Of a stretch of DNA of 64,000 nt, positions 15,481 to 27,045 are shown piece by piece; the first letter of the stretch is position 1; each line of letters opens with the position of its first letter. Source of the stretch: Chinchilla lanigera. Lineage: Eukaryota > Chordata > Mammalia > Rodentia > Chinchillidae. A program made the position numbers and the translations under genes. The stretch is taken from positions 2,930,132 through 2,994,131 of the forward strand of contig NW_004955477.1 of the NCBI RefSeq assembly GCF_000276665.1, written 5' to 3'. Under the pieces are notes generated by a model that had not been told where the DNA came from, searched no databases, and worked only from the letters and a program-made list of their open reading frames with translations.

Positions 15481-17468
15481 GCTATTACTATTAGGCCCTA
15501 GAATCTCTCAAGATTGCCCCATGGGAAAGGGGCAATCTGAGGCCAGGTGCTTCCCAGCAGCCTTGCTGTGCGCCTGTCAGTCCAGAATTGCAAAGCCCCC
15601 TCCCTGTCATAGCCAGACCCAGAGATTTTTCTCCATGAACTCAGCACAGGATTCTTCCCTGCACAGCTCTCTCAGCTCAATTACATAGGCCATCTCTTCC
15701 TGGTGTCATATTCTCTGCTCCAAGGAAGGCAGGTCCTCAGAGCTGCCCACCACCTCCGTAGGAACAGGTTGGTGGTTTCTGTCCTATTCTCTTGAATTCT
15801 GATGAAGATGTCTCTGTTAGCCACTCTATTTCACTCTGGCTGATCAAGACTGTGGGGCACCGTAGGGCACCAAAGAGAACACAGCACAGGTTTTTCCTGT
15901 ATGTAGAAAACAACCTCGAAGCCCTGTGTGGGAGGCAGCCGGGGATGGCGGTACAGTGCAATGTTTAAATTCCTTAGGCTTTATATGGCCGATGCAGGCT
16001 AAGAAGGGGTGGATTACAAGTATTATTTCTCTTTTACAAACCTACAAAATAATCTCTCATACATCAGCAAGAAATCTGAAAAAGCTTTACAATTCTGCCT
16101 CATATGCGCTTGGGGAGAAGAAATTGGCTCCAAACATCCCAAAAGCTTCCCTGTTAATACATGTTGGCTTTCTCACTTAGAAAAAAAGTCCATCTCTCTT
16201 CCACAGAAAGTTCGTTGCCAAAGGTAAAATTCCAGTGTGAGGCTGAAGCTGGGGGCCAGCCTGGCTCTCCTCACCTAGCACTGAGCTCCCAAAAAGCAAA
16301 GCAACGGTGTTGGGGTTCGACCGCCTGGTGCAATGGGATGGGACTAGGTCACGGGCCATCCGCAGAGCTCAATACACTTCAGATCACAAATGTCAACGTA
16401 CAGCTCAGCTACAGAACTCTTAGAGGAAGACATGGAGGTCATTCTTTAGAACCTTGGATTAAGCAGTAGTTTCTTAGATGTGACATAAAAGAGTAACAAA
16501 TCAAAATAAATAAGTAGGACCTTTATGAACATTTTTATGCTTCAAAGACATTATCAGGAAAGTGAAAAGACAACCATGGAAAGGGAGAAAACATTTCCAA
16601 ACTGTACCTCACACCGAAAGCCAATGAAGTTCGGACCTCCTGGGCCAATGACCCACGGAAGACCCTCAAGCCCCGAGGCTGATGCAGCACAGGGGACTCA
16701 GAGAGCCCCTGTATAGACAATGGACATGACAGTCCCTCTGAAAGGCGCCAGAAGGCCATGTGCTACGGCGTCTACTGGCTTTCCCTTCCTGTACCCTAAG
16801 AACATCTGGTGGCAGAGGTGGCCGGTTCCCTGGCAGCAATCTTGGTTACTCCTGTGAAAACACAGGTCAATTCCTTGAAAAAACCAGCAAAAAAGCACAG
16901 CAAGACCTGAACCCCTTACCCACCCACTGTGCCCTGTACCATGTAAGGCAGCAAAAAGGTCTCCTCACCTCTGAAGACCTCCCACAGGAGGCACGTGACT
17001 CCTGCTGCAATCCGACACACACTACTGCAAAGGGGTCTGCACCAGCAGGGTGGCACATGGTAGGCAAGTTGAATTTACAGAGATCCTTAGACCCATGTTT
17101 GCAAAAGGCTTACAAGTGCCTTTAAAAAAAAAAGGTACTGGATCCTAGCTCTTTGTGCACCTGCCCCCCTATACAGGATCTTGCCTAGGATGGGCTTGAA
17201 TTTGTGGTCCTTTTACCCTGGCTTCCTAGAGAGCTGGCTTTTAAGGTTTAATAAGACTTAGGCCTAGCTGCTGCCCTACAGTCTAGGATGGGCTCAACCT
17301 GTGTTCTCCATGGGTATATGTCCATACCCAAGGGTCAGAGAAGGCTACTGTAAGGGGTCTAGCTTCACTCTGAGACCAGATGTCCAAGGAACAATGTCAG
17401 TGATAAAAGCATAATTTTCAAAGCTGGCCCAGACCTGGCCAAGCTAAGCAGGTCTAATAACCTCTTGA

Positions 17469-17562
17469 TTTTTTTTTTTTTTTTTTGGTGGTACTGGGAC
17501 TTGAACTCAGGACCTCATGGTTGCCAGGCAGGCACTGTGCTGCTGAGCTATATCTCTGGCCC
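17469..17562 (-). mobile_element. ID SINE
   Basis: A poly-T start followed by the complement of an ID element ('ggtactgggacttgaactc', 'tgctgagctatat'). It is a diverged copy with only an imperfect flanking duplication. Confidence 0.88.
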
Positions 17563-19551
17563 CTTGAGTGGTTTCTTCTTCTGATCACTGCTTCTGCAAG
17601 CCAGGTTCAGTCCCTCCCTCCTTTGACAGCCATGGAAATGAAAGCACAGATACCACACTTGCCCCATGCCTGTCACCCTCATGGCCCTTGTTACACAACA
17701 AAATAGCCATCTCTAAGATCCCTTTAGTCTGAGGGTCATGGCCCTCTGGAACAGTGAGCCTTCCGTCCCTGCTCGGTCTGCCCAAGAGGGTAAGGCATAT
17801 CTCAGCGTGCAGAGGGTGCCTCAAAGAAAACAAAGGCCATGGGGGAAAATGACAGTGGGTGGGGTGGGTAGGGCTGGAAGGATTTTAGATCTAACGGAAG
17901 CATACCTCTTCTCATTCTGATGGGACTAAAGTTTTCTACTGGGGAGAATTTCTCCTGCTAGACCAGGAGTTCACACCCATGGCGCTAGAATCCAGTGCCT
18001 TGATTTCACTGCCCCAACAAACAACATGCAAGTGACCAACTCTGGCAGTACCAGTCTGCTGCCACCATATCAGCCCCTGCACATTAGTCCCCACATGAAA
18101 AGCCGGGGGACTCCACCATTCTGAAGAGACACTGGCGATGACCCTGGCAAAGAGATGGGGGTCTCCTGGGTGCTGCATCAATCCAACTGTGTAGAGAAAA
18201 ATAGCTGGAAGAAAATAGAAACATCCCAGTGAGAGACTGGGTGGGAACTGCCGTTTCTCATGTGGAAAACCGAACATGGCATCTGTCCCTCAGCTGAGCC
18301 TGCTGCAAGCCCTGCGCTTTGCTGTATTTTGGGAAAACAAAGGCATGACTGTGGCTGCAGCACTGGCACTTACATGATGCTCCCTTTGGCAGCAGGCACA
18401 TGGAGAAATCAGGTAGCAGCAAACCTTTGGCCATAGCTGACATGTGAGGGTCACTGCCAGAAAGCCCTGCGGCGCGTGCCACAGTGGGCCAGGTCAGTGA
18501 GGGAGTGAGAACAGACCCAGCAGGTACTGTTGCTCATGCAGGTCTCATCTGAAGCCCAATAATCCTGCATATCTGCCGGCCTTGCTTCACTGACGCTCTG
18601 AACTGCTGCAAGAGACTGGCAAATAGAAGCCCATTGCTTATGTGCACAAAACCAACCAAGATGAAGCAAATGTTACAATATTCAAAGTATGGAAAAAAAT
18701 AAAACTAGACACAAACAAAAACTCCCCCAAGCAGCTCTACTGTAAATACACCGATATCACCTCTCGAAAAGCATGGAAGAGCGCTGGCATTCTTGGCATT
18801 TCCGGTCCCTCCAAATTGAGTGGAAATGGTGGAGTTCGGTAAAACTGAAACAAAGCTGTATTCGAGCTGGCTGAGCCCCAAAGGAGAAACACTGCTGGAT
18901 TAAGATTTTGAGATTGGCATCTCCTGGCTCAGAGGTCAGGTAAGCTGCTCGGCTTGGCCTCAGATCTGGATGCTTTCCTCAAATGCAAACACTACCCTCT
19001 CTGGGGCTTAGCAACCGCGCCAGGAGCAATGTCTACAGGCAAACCATCTAGACCCCCATGCCTACAACAGATCTAAATCTAGCTAGGTTGTAAAAAAAAA
19101 AAACCTACCATGCAGCTGAGAATCTACCCAGGAAGCCAAGCCCCTGGCCCCAGCCCTGACGGTACAGTATAATGCCACATGGAATGTGCGGCAAGGAATG
19201 AGGATGACAACTGCTGCTATGGGACAGATCGTTTGACAGGGAAATTTATTTGCTGGCAGACTTCCGACTGGAGCCTTCCTTAGTCTTGGCTCACTGCCAC
19301 GCAAATAAAATAAAAATCAATATCCTTGGGTTTGCAAAAACAGTGTGTTAACAATCACACTCCAAACAACTTATATAATATCCCTTGCCCCATACCCAAA
19401 TAACAGTGAATGTTTTTGTTAGAAGGCAGTGCAAAATAAACAGAAAAGGGGGGAAAAAAAAAAAGGCAATTTTGCAGGTCCTCCTTCAGCAAAACCTTTC
19501 CTCGACTTCAATGAGGAGATAATCTTTCTGTGATTATGACCAAACCCTCCG

Positions 19552-19564
19552 GTTGCTTAGCAAC
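19552..19564. promoter_or_regulatory. RFX X-box palindrome
   Basis: The sequence GTTGCTTAGCAAC fits the X-box consensus of RFX factors, two inverted GTTGC half-sites with a 3-bp spacer, with no mismatch. RFX proteins act in ciliated and sensory cells. Confidence 0.75.
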
Positions 19565-19574
19565 GCATAATTAA
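19565..19574 (+). promoter_or_regulatory. POU4/Brn3-like site abutting the X-box
   Basis: GCATAATTAA directly follows the X-box with no spacer and matches the core of the Brn3 (POU4) consensus GCATAATTAAT except for its last base. POU4F3 is a hair-cell regulator and RIBEYE is a hair-cell ribbon protein; the link is inference. Confidence 0.5.
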
Positions 19575-19650
19575 GGAATATGTTTTCAGATCCGCTTTGC
19601 AAGCCCAGCCATTATCAGATGAAATTACTGGAGCAACAAATGTCATCGCC

Positions 19651-19658
19651 ATGCAAAT
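19651..19658 (+). promoter_or_regulatory. Octamer (POU) motif
   Basis: A perfect ATGCAAAT, followed by TAG, 86 bp after the X-box. Confidence 0.6.
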
Positions 19659-20858
19659 TAGTTGGTTGCAAAGAAAGAATATTCGACTGTGAGAGAAGGC
19701 TCAGCCCCTCAGAAAAATTATTTGACTGCCCTCCTCTTGCACATTGATTTTAAAAAGTCAAATAAAGTATATGATCACACTTAAAAAGAAAAACCCATGA
19801 GACAAAACAAAACAAGAATCTCGAGCAACAGAAACCAGAAACATCCAGGCAGTGGAGAAAGAAAGTGCCTGAAGGTCGATTATGTGAAGCAACAGAGGCC
19901 ATGACAGTTTCCCCGCAGCTCTGCCCTCCCATACAAAAGGCAAAGCTTTATCTCGGGGATTTGCGGATGACAATCACAGTTGTTTCAGGGGTACTGTACC
20001 AAGATAGATCTTATTTGTCACCATTGTATCTCCCCATAACACTGGTTACTCAGAAAAAAAAAATTATACAAAAGGGATTCACTTCTATAAACTATGATGG
20101 GGAGGTAAAGGAAGAAAACTGATACACATGTTAAATTTTTAGTGAAGATTCTATACAGTTATAATAAAAATTCTAATTGTTCAGAGGAGCAAGACCCAGA
20201 AGTTTAACCACAAAGTCCAAGGAAACATTTAATCAACCACATTTTGGCTCATGCTTTGCAGAAAACCACCTAGCGTCTATCTCCCTTCGGCAACTTGGAA
20301 ATATATCCCTTCCTACAAGTAAGCAGAATTCCCAACTGCATTTTCCAAACTGAGATTAAATCTGTTTTTGAAACAGGGAGTTCCAAGGGATTCCAACATC
20401 TTGCTTTGTTTAACCCACAAGTGTGGCAACACACACATTTTTATCTCCACGGTGGTTAATCCTGCCTTTGATACCGCACACAGGCCCTGCAGAGGTATGC
20501 TCCAGCACAGTGAAGTATTTCAAACAGCAAATGAGCCATGCACAATTTAGTGAAGGTGTTTGATCGAACCCTCTTGCCTTCCCCAAAGCTACCCAAAGTG
20601 ACCTAAGGAACCACCACGCCTCAGGTGCTGAAGCTCTGTTCTGGAGAACTTGAGTCTCCCCAGGAAACAGCTACAGCTCAGCACTCTAAGGGGGATCCAC
20701 AAACCAAGGCGGATCAGCCTGATATGTAACTCTGCGGAACCCAAGACAGCTTGGGTCCATTGGCTAGCTAGGGAGCTGGAACAGTACTGTGGCTTCTGGT
20801 TTGGCAGGGTGTGTGCGTGCGCATATGTTTGTCTGCTCCTAAGCTGGCCCGTGGGAAC

Positions 20859-20947
20859 TTAATATCCCGTGCTCAAACCTCCCCAAACCTTCCCAGTCAC
20901 GTCCTCCCCCAGGCCCCCAGCTAGGGCAGGTGGGTAGGGTGTGTTAC
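20859..20947 (-). other. Open read-through past the RIBEYE donor
   Basis: The reading frame continues for 28 codons beyond the preferred donor, to a TAA at 20859-20861. A second potential phase-1 donor, GGAG|GTTTGA, sits at 20878. Retention or alternative splicing would extend or end the A domain here, but the weak second donor makes routine use unlikely. Confidence 0.5.
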
Positions 20948-22631
20948 TTGGCTCTGGAGCAAGCATGGTGGACACGATGATGGGCGCCCCCGTCCGCCGG
21001 GCCACCTTCTGGTACGATGAGTGTGGTGTGTGGAGGCTTTGGCTGACTGGTGGCAAGGTAGATGGGTCCACAGGGACTCCAGGCTTCCGCAGGAGCTGGG
21101 GGCTGCCATGCGGGCTGGGCAGCGGAGAGGCAACCACACTGCGCTCCCGCTTCAGCAGCTCCATGGGCACCGTGTACGAGGTGGAGTAGGCTGTTCTGGG
21201 GCCTGTGGGGCCTGGGTTCGATAAGGCCACCCCAGCCTGCTGAGTATAAGAAGGACCCAGCCGCGCTGTGAGGGCACAAGGGGTGGGAGAGCTATACCCC
21301 GAGTTGGAAGGGAGATGGGGGGCTTGAGGGCCCACCCCAGGAGCAGAGTAGGTGGCTGTCTCCAGGAGGTGCTGGGAGGGTGCACTGGAAGGGCGGCGAG
21401 CCAGGTCTCCAGCTTGGGGGGAAGTCATCTGCAGGGGCCCTGGAGGCTGGGGCTGCAGGGCTGTGGCACCCAGAGAAGCTGAGTCACTGGGCAGCAGCTC
21501 ACTCCGATGGCTGAAACTGCTGGACCGTGTACGGGGCAGGGGGCCCATGCGATTCTGCCTCCGAAGCTGCATCTCGGTCCGGCAGCTGCTGACCAAGCGG
21601 CTCAGGACGCGGGCCTGGCCGAGGTTGGGCGCAACAGACTTGATGTCTGCGTCCTCCAGGGTGGCCAGGGCAGCGGGAGAGTCGAAGCCTTGCTGCAGGA
21701 GGGCCGCCAGAGTGGCCTCTGCCACACCCTCTGCCCGCAGCAGCGCCAGAAACTCTGGGAGCACACTCCTCTTGCCACCGGGTCCCTGGAACACAGGCAG
21801 GTCACCTTCGTAATTCTCATAAGCCAACTTAGAGTGGACATTTTCCCGGGGAGGCCCATAGCCTCGATTCAGGGAACCTGGGGCTATTCCCGTGCTGCTC
21901 TCAGAGGGAGCATCTGAGCCGGGGTCCACAACCAGGCACGTCGGAGCCATCTGTCTGGCGGGGTTAGAATCAACAGGTCTCTCGCCAACGTTGTTGTACA
22001 CCTGACTGGATGGATAGGCAGCTGTCTCTGCCCCGAACCTGGCATCCGGCAGTTCCCTTCCATAACGTCCAGGAGACGGGGCCCTGCCCTTCGTCCGCTG
22101 CCCCTGAGGGATCATTTTATCCCCAGGATCCCGGTACAGGTGGCTGATGTCCTGCAGAGCAGGTAGTTGGCCTTGTACCTGCTCCCACGGCACTCTGCTG
22201 CCAAGTACTCCGTAGCTGGGCACTGGCTGGCCAACTCCTGGGTCCCGATAGTAGGGTGGCTCCTTGGGTACCTTTGTGCCTCTGGATGGGTCGCTGTAGT
22301 AATCCTGTGGCAGGAGGGCGCCACGACCAGACATCACTGCCTGTCTGCTGTTGTAGAAGGTGACGTCGGGAGCAGAGCCCTTCCTCGCGGCCAGTGAGTT
22401 ATAAAAGGCCTCCTGGTACAGGTAGGGCTCGGGGCCCCGGGGCAGGGTGGCGTCCTGTGCTCGGTGGTTTGACAGCTCACACCAGGGCCCCTCGGCCGAG
22501 CCATACGTTAGAGAGCTTCGCCTTCCCAGGGGTGGCAGAACCTCAGCATGCTCCCAAGGGCCCTCATACCAGCCAGCAGCATCCCAGCTCTGTGAACGGC
22601 CAATGTTGATATGCCTGCTGGGAACCGGCAT
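20948..22631 (-). CDS. CTBP2: RIBEYE A-domain exon (CTBP2 alternative first coding exon)
   Basis: This single exon encodes 561 residues plus the first base of a Ser codon. It begins MPVPSRHINIGRSQSWDAAG, the known start of RIBEYE, the main scaffold protein of synaptic ribbons in photoreceptors, bipolar cells and hair cells. The A domain is rich in Pro, Ser, Gly and Tyr, with repeated YRDPG motifs (residues 128-132, 166-170), PSPGRY, Ser/Pro clusters and an RRPSSAPS segment near 412-419. Residues about 290-348 look like a helical SAM-type fold. ATG 22631 is the first in-frame ATG after a stop at 22692-22694. Its context is poor (C at -3, C at +4). The donor CCAA|GTAACA at 20947 is preferred because it keeps phase 1 and predicts a 987-residue RIBEYE (human is 985). 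The frame stays open to 20859, and a second phase-1 donor at 20878 would add 23 residues. Confidence 0.95.
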
Positions 22632-23290
22632 CGGCAGAACAAATGACTGCAGGCGAGGCAGGAGAGGAAGGCTTTCTTCATAAATCTTCAATTACATACA
22701 TCAAAACCAGGCCTAGCTGTATGTGAACCCTTCTGAGACGCCAGGAACAACCAACTGGGGATTTCTGTTTCAAAGTGCAGCCTAAATTATTAATCCTCCG
22801 AAACCTTAGCAGGCTAAACAGCAGACTCACGGTAACTTTGCCTCACTCCCCCAACAGTAGCTCGGAGGTCTGTCTTGTGCAGCTCCATCCCACAAAGGAG
22901 GCTGTCCTGCCGGTGCCCCTACCTAGCTGCTGGGCTCACATGGACTGAAGCTCTCTCAGCATGCGGATTAAGAGCTAAATAAAACCCTTAAAGCTTTTGT
23001 TCCATGTGACATCTCGTTAGACTGATGAAGCCGGCAGCCTGCTCCATCCGGACCTCCCAACCTGCAGCTGGGAATTATCCCACACTGTAGCTCCAGCTGA
23101 TCTGCCTCCTCTCCCCTCACCAGGGTGCTCTTAGGACAAGCATTAACTCCCTTTCCCTTCTGCCCACCCCCACTGGGTTGCTTAAAAGTGGCAGACAGCA
23201 AAACAAGACTGCTTCGATGTTGGTCCAGTCTTAATCCTGCCTGATGAAGCGTTAATCCATCACAGACAGCTAAGACCAAACCGAATGCTG
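22632..23290 (-). promoter_or_regulatory. CTBP2: Candidate RIBEYE promoter/5'UTR with CRX/OTX site cluster
   Basis: This is the segment immediately upstream of the RIBEYE ATG. It contains four exact TAATCC/GGATTA cores, the photoreceptor CRX/OTX recognition core, at 22791-22796, 22965-22970, 23232-23237 and 23253-23258. A TATA-like AT-rich block (TTTTATTTAG on the minus strand) lies at about 22972-22985. RIBEYE is known to start from its own promoter inside CTBP2. The exact transcription start and any 5' UTR intron cannot be read from the sequence. Confidence 0.55.
22956..22972 (-). promoter_or_regulatory. Composite CRX + NRL-like half site
   Basis: On the minus strand CTTAATCC is followed three bases later by TGCTGA, the half-site of MAF-family factors such as NRL. 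CRX and NRL act together on rod promoters. The spacing and adjacency are seen; function is inferred. Confidence 0.5.
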
Positions 23291-24515
23291 CAGGTAGGAA
23301 AGTCTCCTATGCAATTGTACAGAATAAGGTGCGCCGAGGCGAGGGCCAGGACCGCAGCCTGATGCTCTGCCGAAACTGGACGTCTGGTTCTGGATCCAAT
23401 GTGTTAAAATGGCTCAAAGCCATACAGATTCCTTAACCTTACGACCTTGGTAAAGTACCGATGCTTTCATACTACCAGGGGGATAAAACCAAGCGCATGG
23501 GTAACCTAGCATTTATCATTTTAAGACAACAGCAGAAAGGAAACGCCCTGACACGGTGACACAAGACAGGAAGCTGCTGCAACCCCAGGTCATCTTCCTG
23601 AAAGGTGTGTGAAAGGGAAGCCCCACGTTTCCAGCTCGCTGGCAGGGGAGGCAACGAAAACAAGAGGAGCTGCTGAGGCAGCCACAGCGGCAGGCAACAT
23701 TGAAATATTTTTAAATGAGATCACCTACATAGTTGTAGCCATTAAACATAAGAATATCAAGCCTTCACCCACATCACGCTCAACTTAAGATTCAATGAGA
23801 ATCTTCGAACAAAAATATTAGTCATTTCAAAAGGAAAAATAGTTTTAGTTACAGTGTGAGAAACACTGAAGATTTACTGTGAGGTGGGAAGGTGAGTATA
23901 ATTCCATTACCAGGACCTGTGCATGCACTGTAACAGCAGGCTATCTCACTCCGCCTACCTTGTATCCTGAAAGGTACATATTAACACTTCGGAACAAGCT
24001 CTGCCGAAGCCATCCCTGCGGCCCCAGGAATGCAGGTCTCCAAAAGCCAGAACTTCCGGGTTCACTGCTGAGCCAGTGAGCAATTAGCCTGAGGGGCCCA
24101 GAGACACAGCCTAGGTGACCCCAAAGCACACAGCCACCGCTCCAACACCATGGCCCCTATTTCTGACCCCAGTGCTAACAAACTGTCTGGGAAAATGCCA
24201 TGAGGTAAGTAACAAGGAGACCAAAATACTCCCCTGGTCTCCCCACATCCTAGAATGCATTCAAAAGGTTAAAAAAAAAAAAAAAAGGAGGGGCCAGGGC
24301 GCCAAAAAGCAGCCATGCTGAAACATGCTGGATTTTCATGTATGCATTCACGAATGCATTCATTCTTTTGGTGCCAATTTCTGTAGTTTTTCCCCCTGGT
24401 ATATTCGCAATTATGGGAGAGGACTGGGTAAATAAGATGGTGGGTATGATCTGGCCAAATGCAAGCCAGTATTTCCACAGCTCTGGGATGGGTTTACTGA
24501 GAGGATACACCAAGA

Positions 24516-24676
24516 GCCAGGCAAGCTGGACACAGTGGCCCACACCTGCGAATCCAGCACTCAGAGGGATGAGGCAGGAAGAGCTCAAGTTTGAGGCAAG
24601 TGTCTCAAAATAAAAACAAAAAGGACTGGGGATGTAGCTCAGCGCTTTCTGGGTTCAACTCCCAGTACTAGAGAAT
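24516..24676 (+). mobile_element. B1-ID dimeric SINE
   Basis: A diverged B1 unit ('cactcagagggatgaggcagg') is followed, after an A-rich linker, by an ID unit ('actggggatgtagctcagcg') shortened in the middle. The order B1 then ID matches the dimeric SINE known from several non-murid rodent families. Confidence 0.75.
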
Positions 24677-25089
24677 AGAACTAAGCAACATAAAACAGAA
24701 ACCACAGGGAAAACACTGCAAAGCCTGGAACTAAAAGGCCGCTGCAGGACTCCGCACTGCACAGGGAAGCATGTGCTGCTGCGCGGGCGTGGGCAGGGCT
24801 CCTCCCTCCACATCTGGGACCCCCAGCGTGACATGGCAAAGCCTCAGCCAAAGACAAAACACTGCCCGGGTAACCTCCCCCAGGGAGCAGCTCAGATCTG
24901 CCCCTCTCTTCCATTCTTGGGCTTCTTGGAAGAGGGGCTCTACAGGCATCCTGGGGTAGGGTGATGCCACTCACTGGGGCTCCCACCCCTCCTCCCACTG
25001 CAGACAGACAACACAGCCGGCAGGCAGGATGGACAGCCACAGCCATGACACGTACTTATCCATCAGCAAAGCTTCAAAATGAGGTGACC

Positions 25090-25275
25090 ACTGTCAGCAT
25101 GTGTGGAATGTCCACTATGTTCTCAGCCCAGCACAAGGTGTTTTAGCCAACTGCTGGTCTAACTCAACCCAAGAGAGCGCCATGTGTGGATGTGATGTCA
25201 CATCACAGATGCTGGGGGATGTAGGGGTGAGGACCTTTCCCAAGGTCACAGGACATGGAAGTGGCAGCACTGGGC
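25090..25275 (-). mobile_element. MIR-like SINE relic
   Basis: 'cccaaggtcacaggacatgg' and the upstream 'gttctcagcccagcacaagg' resemble the MIR complement with an interrupted middle. Confidence 0.45.
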
Positions 25276-26449
25276 AAAGACGTGAGGGCTGGATAAAGAA
25301 CTCCCGAACCAAACCAAAGAGTTCCACTCTTCTCAGGTGGGACAAGGGAAACTTATTTAATGAAGTAATACTGATAGTTTCTAGACGATTGGCAAACAAA
25401 AAAAACCACACTAGCTCTCCCTTGATTATCGGAAATGAACCTCAGAGGTCAGAGCCAGGACCCCTACTCTTTAACCAGCAGTCAGCCACTGGTCAGCACT
25501 TTGGTACTAAGTCACATGCCTATGCTTTGCCTTTCCGTTCTCTTCCCTTCCCGTTCTTGTGTTAGCATTAAGTGACCCAGCCTGTGGTGCAGACAGGTTC
25601 CTTCAGAAAGCGGAATCAATTCAGGGCAGAGCAGCCTGGGAATAAGCCCTGCGCCGTGTCTTTCTGCAAAGGGTGGCTCCTGGTGGCTCACTGGCTTACT
25701 GCCACGCTAAGACTGTGTGCTCCAATCCAAGAAGGACCAGGCTGGAGACTGTTAACCCCTGAGCTCCTAAAAAGCCAGCAATGCTTCTTAGTTGAGCTTT
25801 GGCAGTGAGTGGCATCAGAGGGGTAATCTCAGGGGCAGGGTGGCCAGCAGCGGAAGACGGGCTGCAGGGTAGCTTTATTTCTGCTGCACAACAAGGAGGC
25901 CCAGATTCTGCTCCCATCAACTTCCAGCCCGTTCTGCTTGGAAGCCACCCAACCTCACACAGCCTCGGCTATGCAATCTGCCAAATATTATGACAGATGT
26001 TTTCCTCTGTTAGGCAGAAACACCTGGAGCTGGACTCAAACTTTTCCAAACACTCTGGCACTCCTTTTATAAAAAAAAAATTGCCGTCTTTTACGAAGGG
26101 CTGTTTTTCTGAAAAATTGCATTGTAACTAAAAGAGGCAAGATAGGACCAGTCTCTGAAACAGCGAAGAGTTTCATGGACTTAATTTTTTAATCCTGCAA
26201 GGACTGTCTCTATAGGAAATTATACAAAGAAAAAATAAAATGACCGTCTAAAGTAAAAAACCATTTTCCAAAAATTAAGAAAGAATAAGAATCTCCTCTA
26301 GACAAAATAAATCCAAAAAAAGGCTGATTGTGAAGTGCCAACCTCAGGGTCCCAAGTGACACTGGCCCCACACTCATCCTGGAATTCCTTGTGCAACTTA
26401 CAGCACAAATTTACAAGTGCAGAAAGCTAGCTACAGAGACTCAGAGTTC

Positions 26450-26556
26450 AGGGGCTGGAGATTTAGCTCTGCGGCACAGTGCCTGCCTGGCAAGCACAAA
26501 GTCATGAGTTCAATTCCTGGTACTGGAAGGAAAACAAACAAACAAAACAAAAAAAA
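26450..26556 (+). mobile_element. ID SINE with 15-bp TSD
   Basis: A full ID element with a CA/A-rich tail. It is flanked by AGAGACTCAGAGTTC at 26435-26449 and the same with one change right after the tail, at about 26556-26570. Confidence 0.93.
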
Positions 26557-27045
26557 GAGACCCAGAGTTCCACAAGGTTCCAAACATTTCCAGAACCCAG
26601 AGAAAAAGCACGGATGGGGACAAGGGCTCCTGCACCAAGAAGCAGTCCCTCGATAAGCATTCCTTGTCTGACTGGAGCCACTGGGATGGGAAAGGACTTC
26701 TCTGTGAGTGTAGTCACATAAAACAGAAAATCAACGTCAGGCAGAATCAGAAAATCTAAAGGATGGGCCATTGAGAATATCACTTGGTCCAACTGCCTGT
26801 TCCCCACCAGCTTGTTGCCCCCTGACCATAGAGGGACATATGTTGCCAGGTTGGTCTCAGGGCCTCTGAGAGAACAGTTCACACTTAGGGGCAGCCAGCC
26901 TAAACTGGGTGCTAGGTGGAACTGCCTTTCCTACGGGGGACCAGCACAGGCAGGGCATCCATCCTCTGGTCCTCCTAAAGCCCTGGCCCACAAGAAATGA
27001 GAACTTCCCAAGGCTCTCCTGTGGGGAAGGCCACAGCCCGCCACT

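Larger units (their letters stand above)
19480..19760. promoter_or_regulatory. Candidate conserved enhancer downstream of RIBEYE exon
   Basis: This is a non-repetitive AT-rich stretch about 1.2-1.5 kb into the intron after the RIBEYE exon. It holds a perfect 13-bp RFX X-box palindrome, an abutting POU4-like site, a TAATTA core and a perfect octamer ATGCAAAT, all within 110 bp. The density of unbroken motifs is what I would expect of a transcriptional enhancer. Conservation in other species is not testable here, so this is inference. Confidence 0.5.

Noticed and set aside
20921..21280. Overlapping open frames on both strands of the RIBEYE exon
   Set aside because: GC-rich coding sequence leaves long shadow frames; only the minus-strand frame matches a known protein and has consistent splice phase.
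22632..22691. Twenty-codon N-terminal extension of RIBEYE starting at 22691
   Set aside because: It starts at a TTG directly after an in-frame stop. The first ATG in frame is at 22631 and gives the known RIBEYE start MPVPS.
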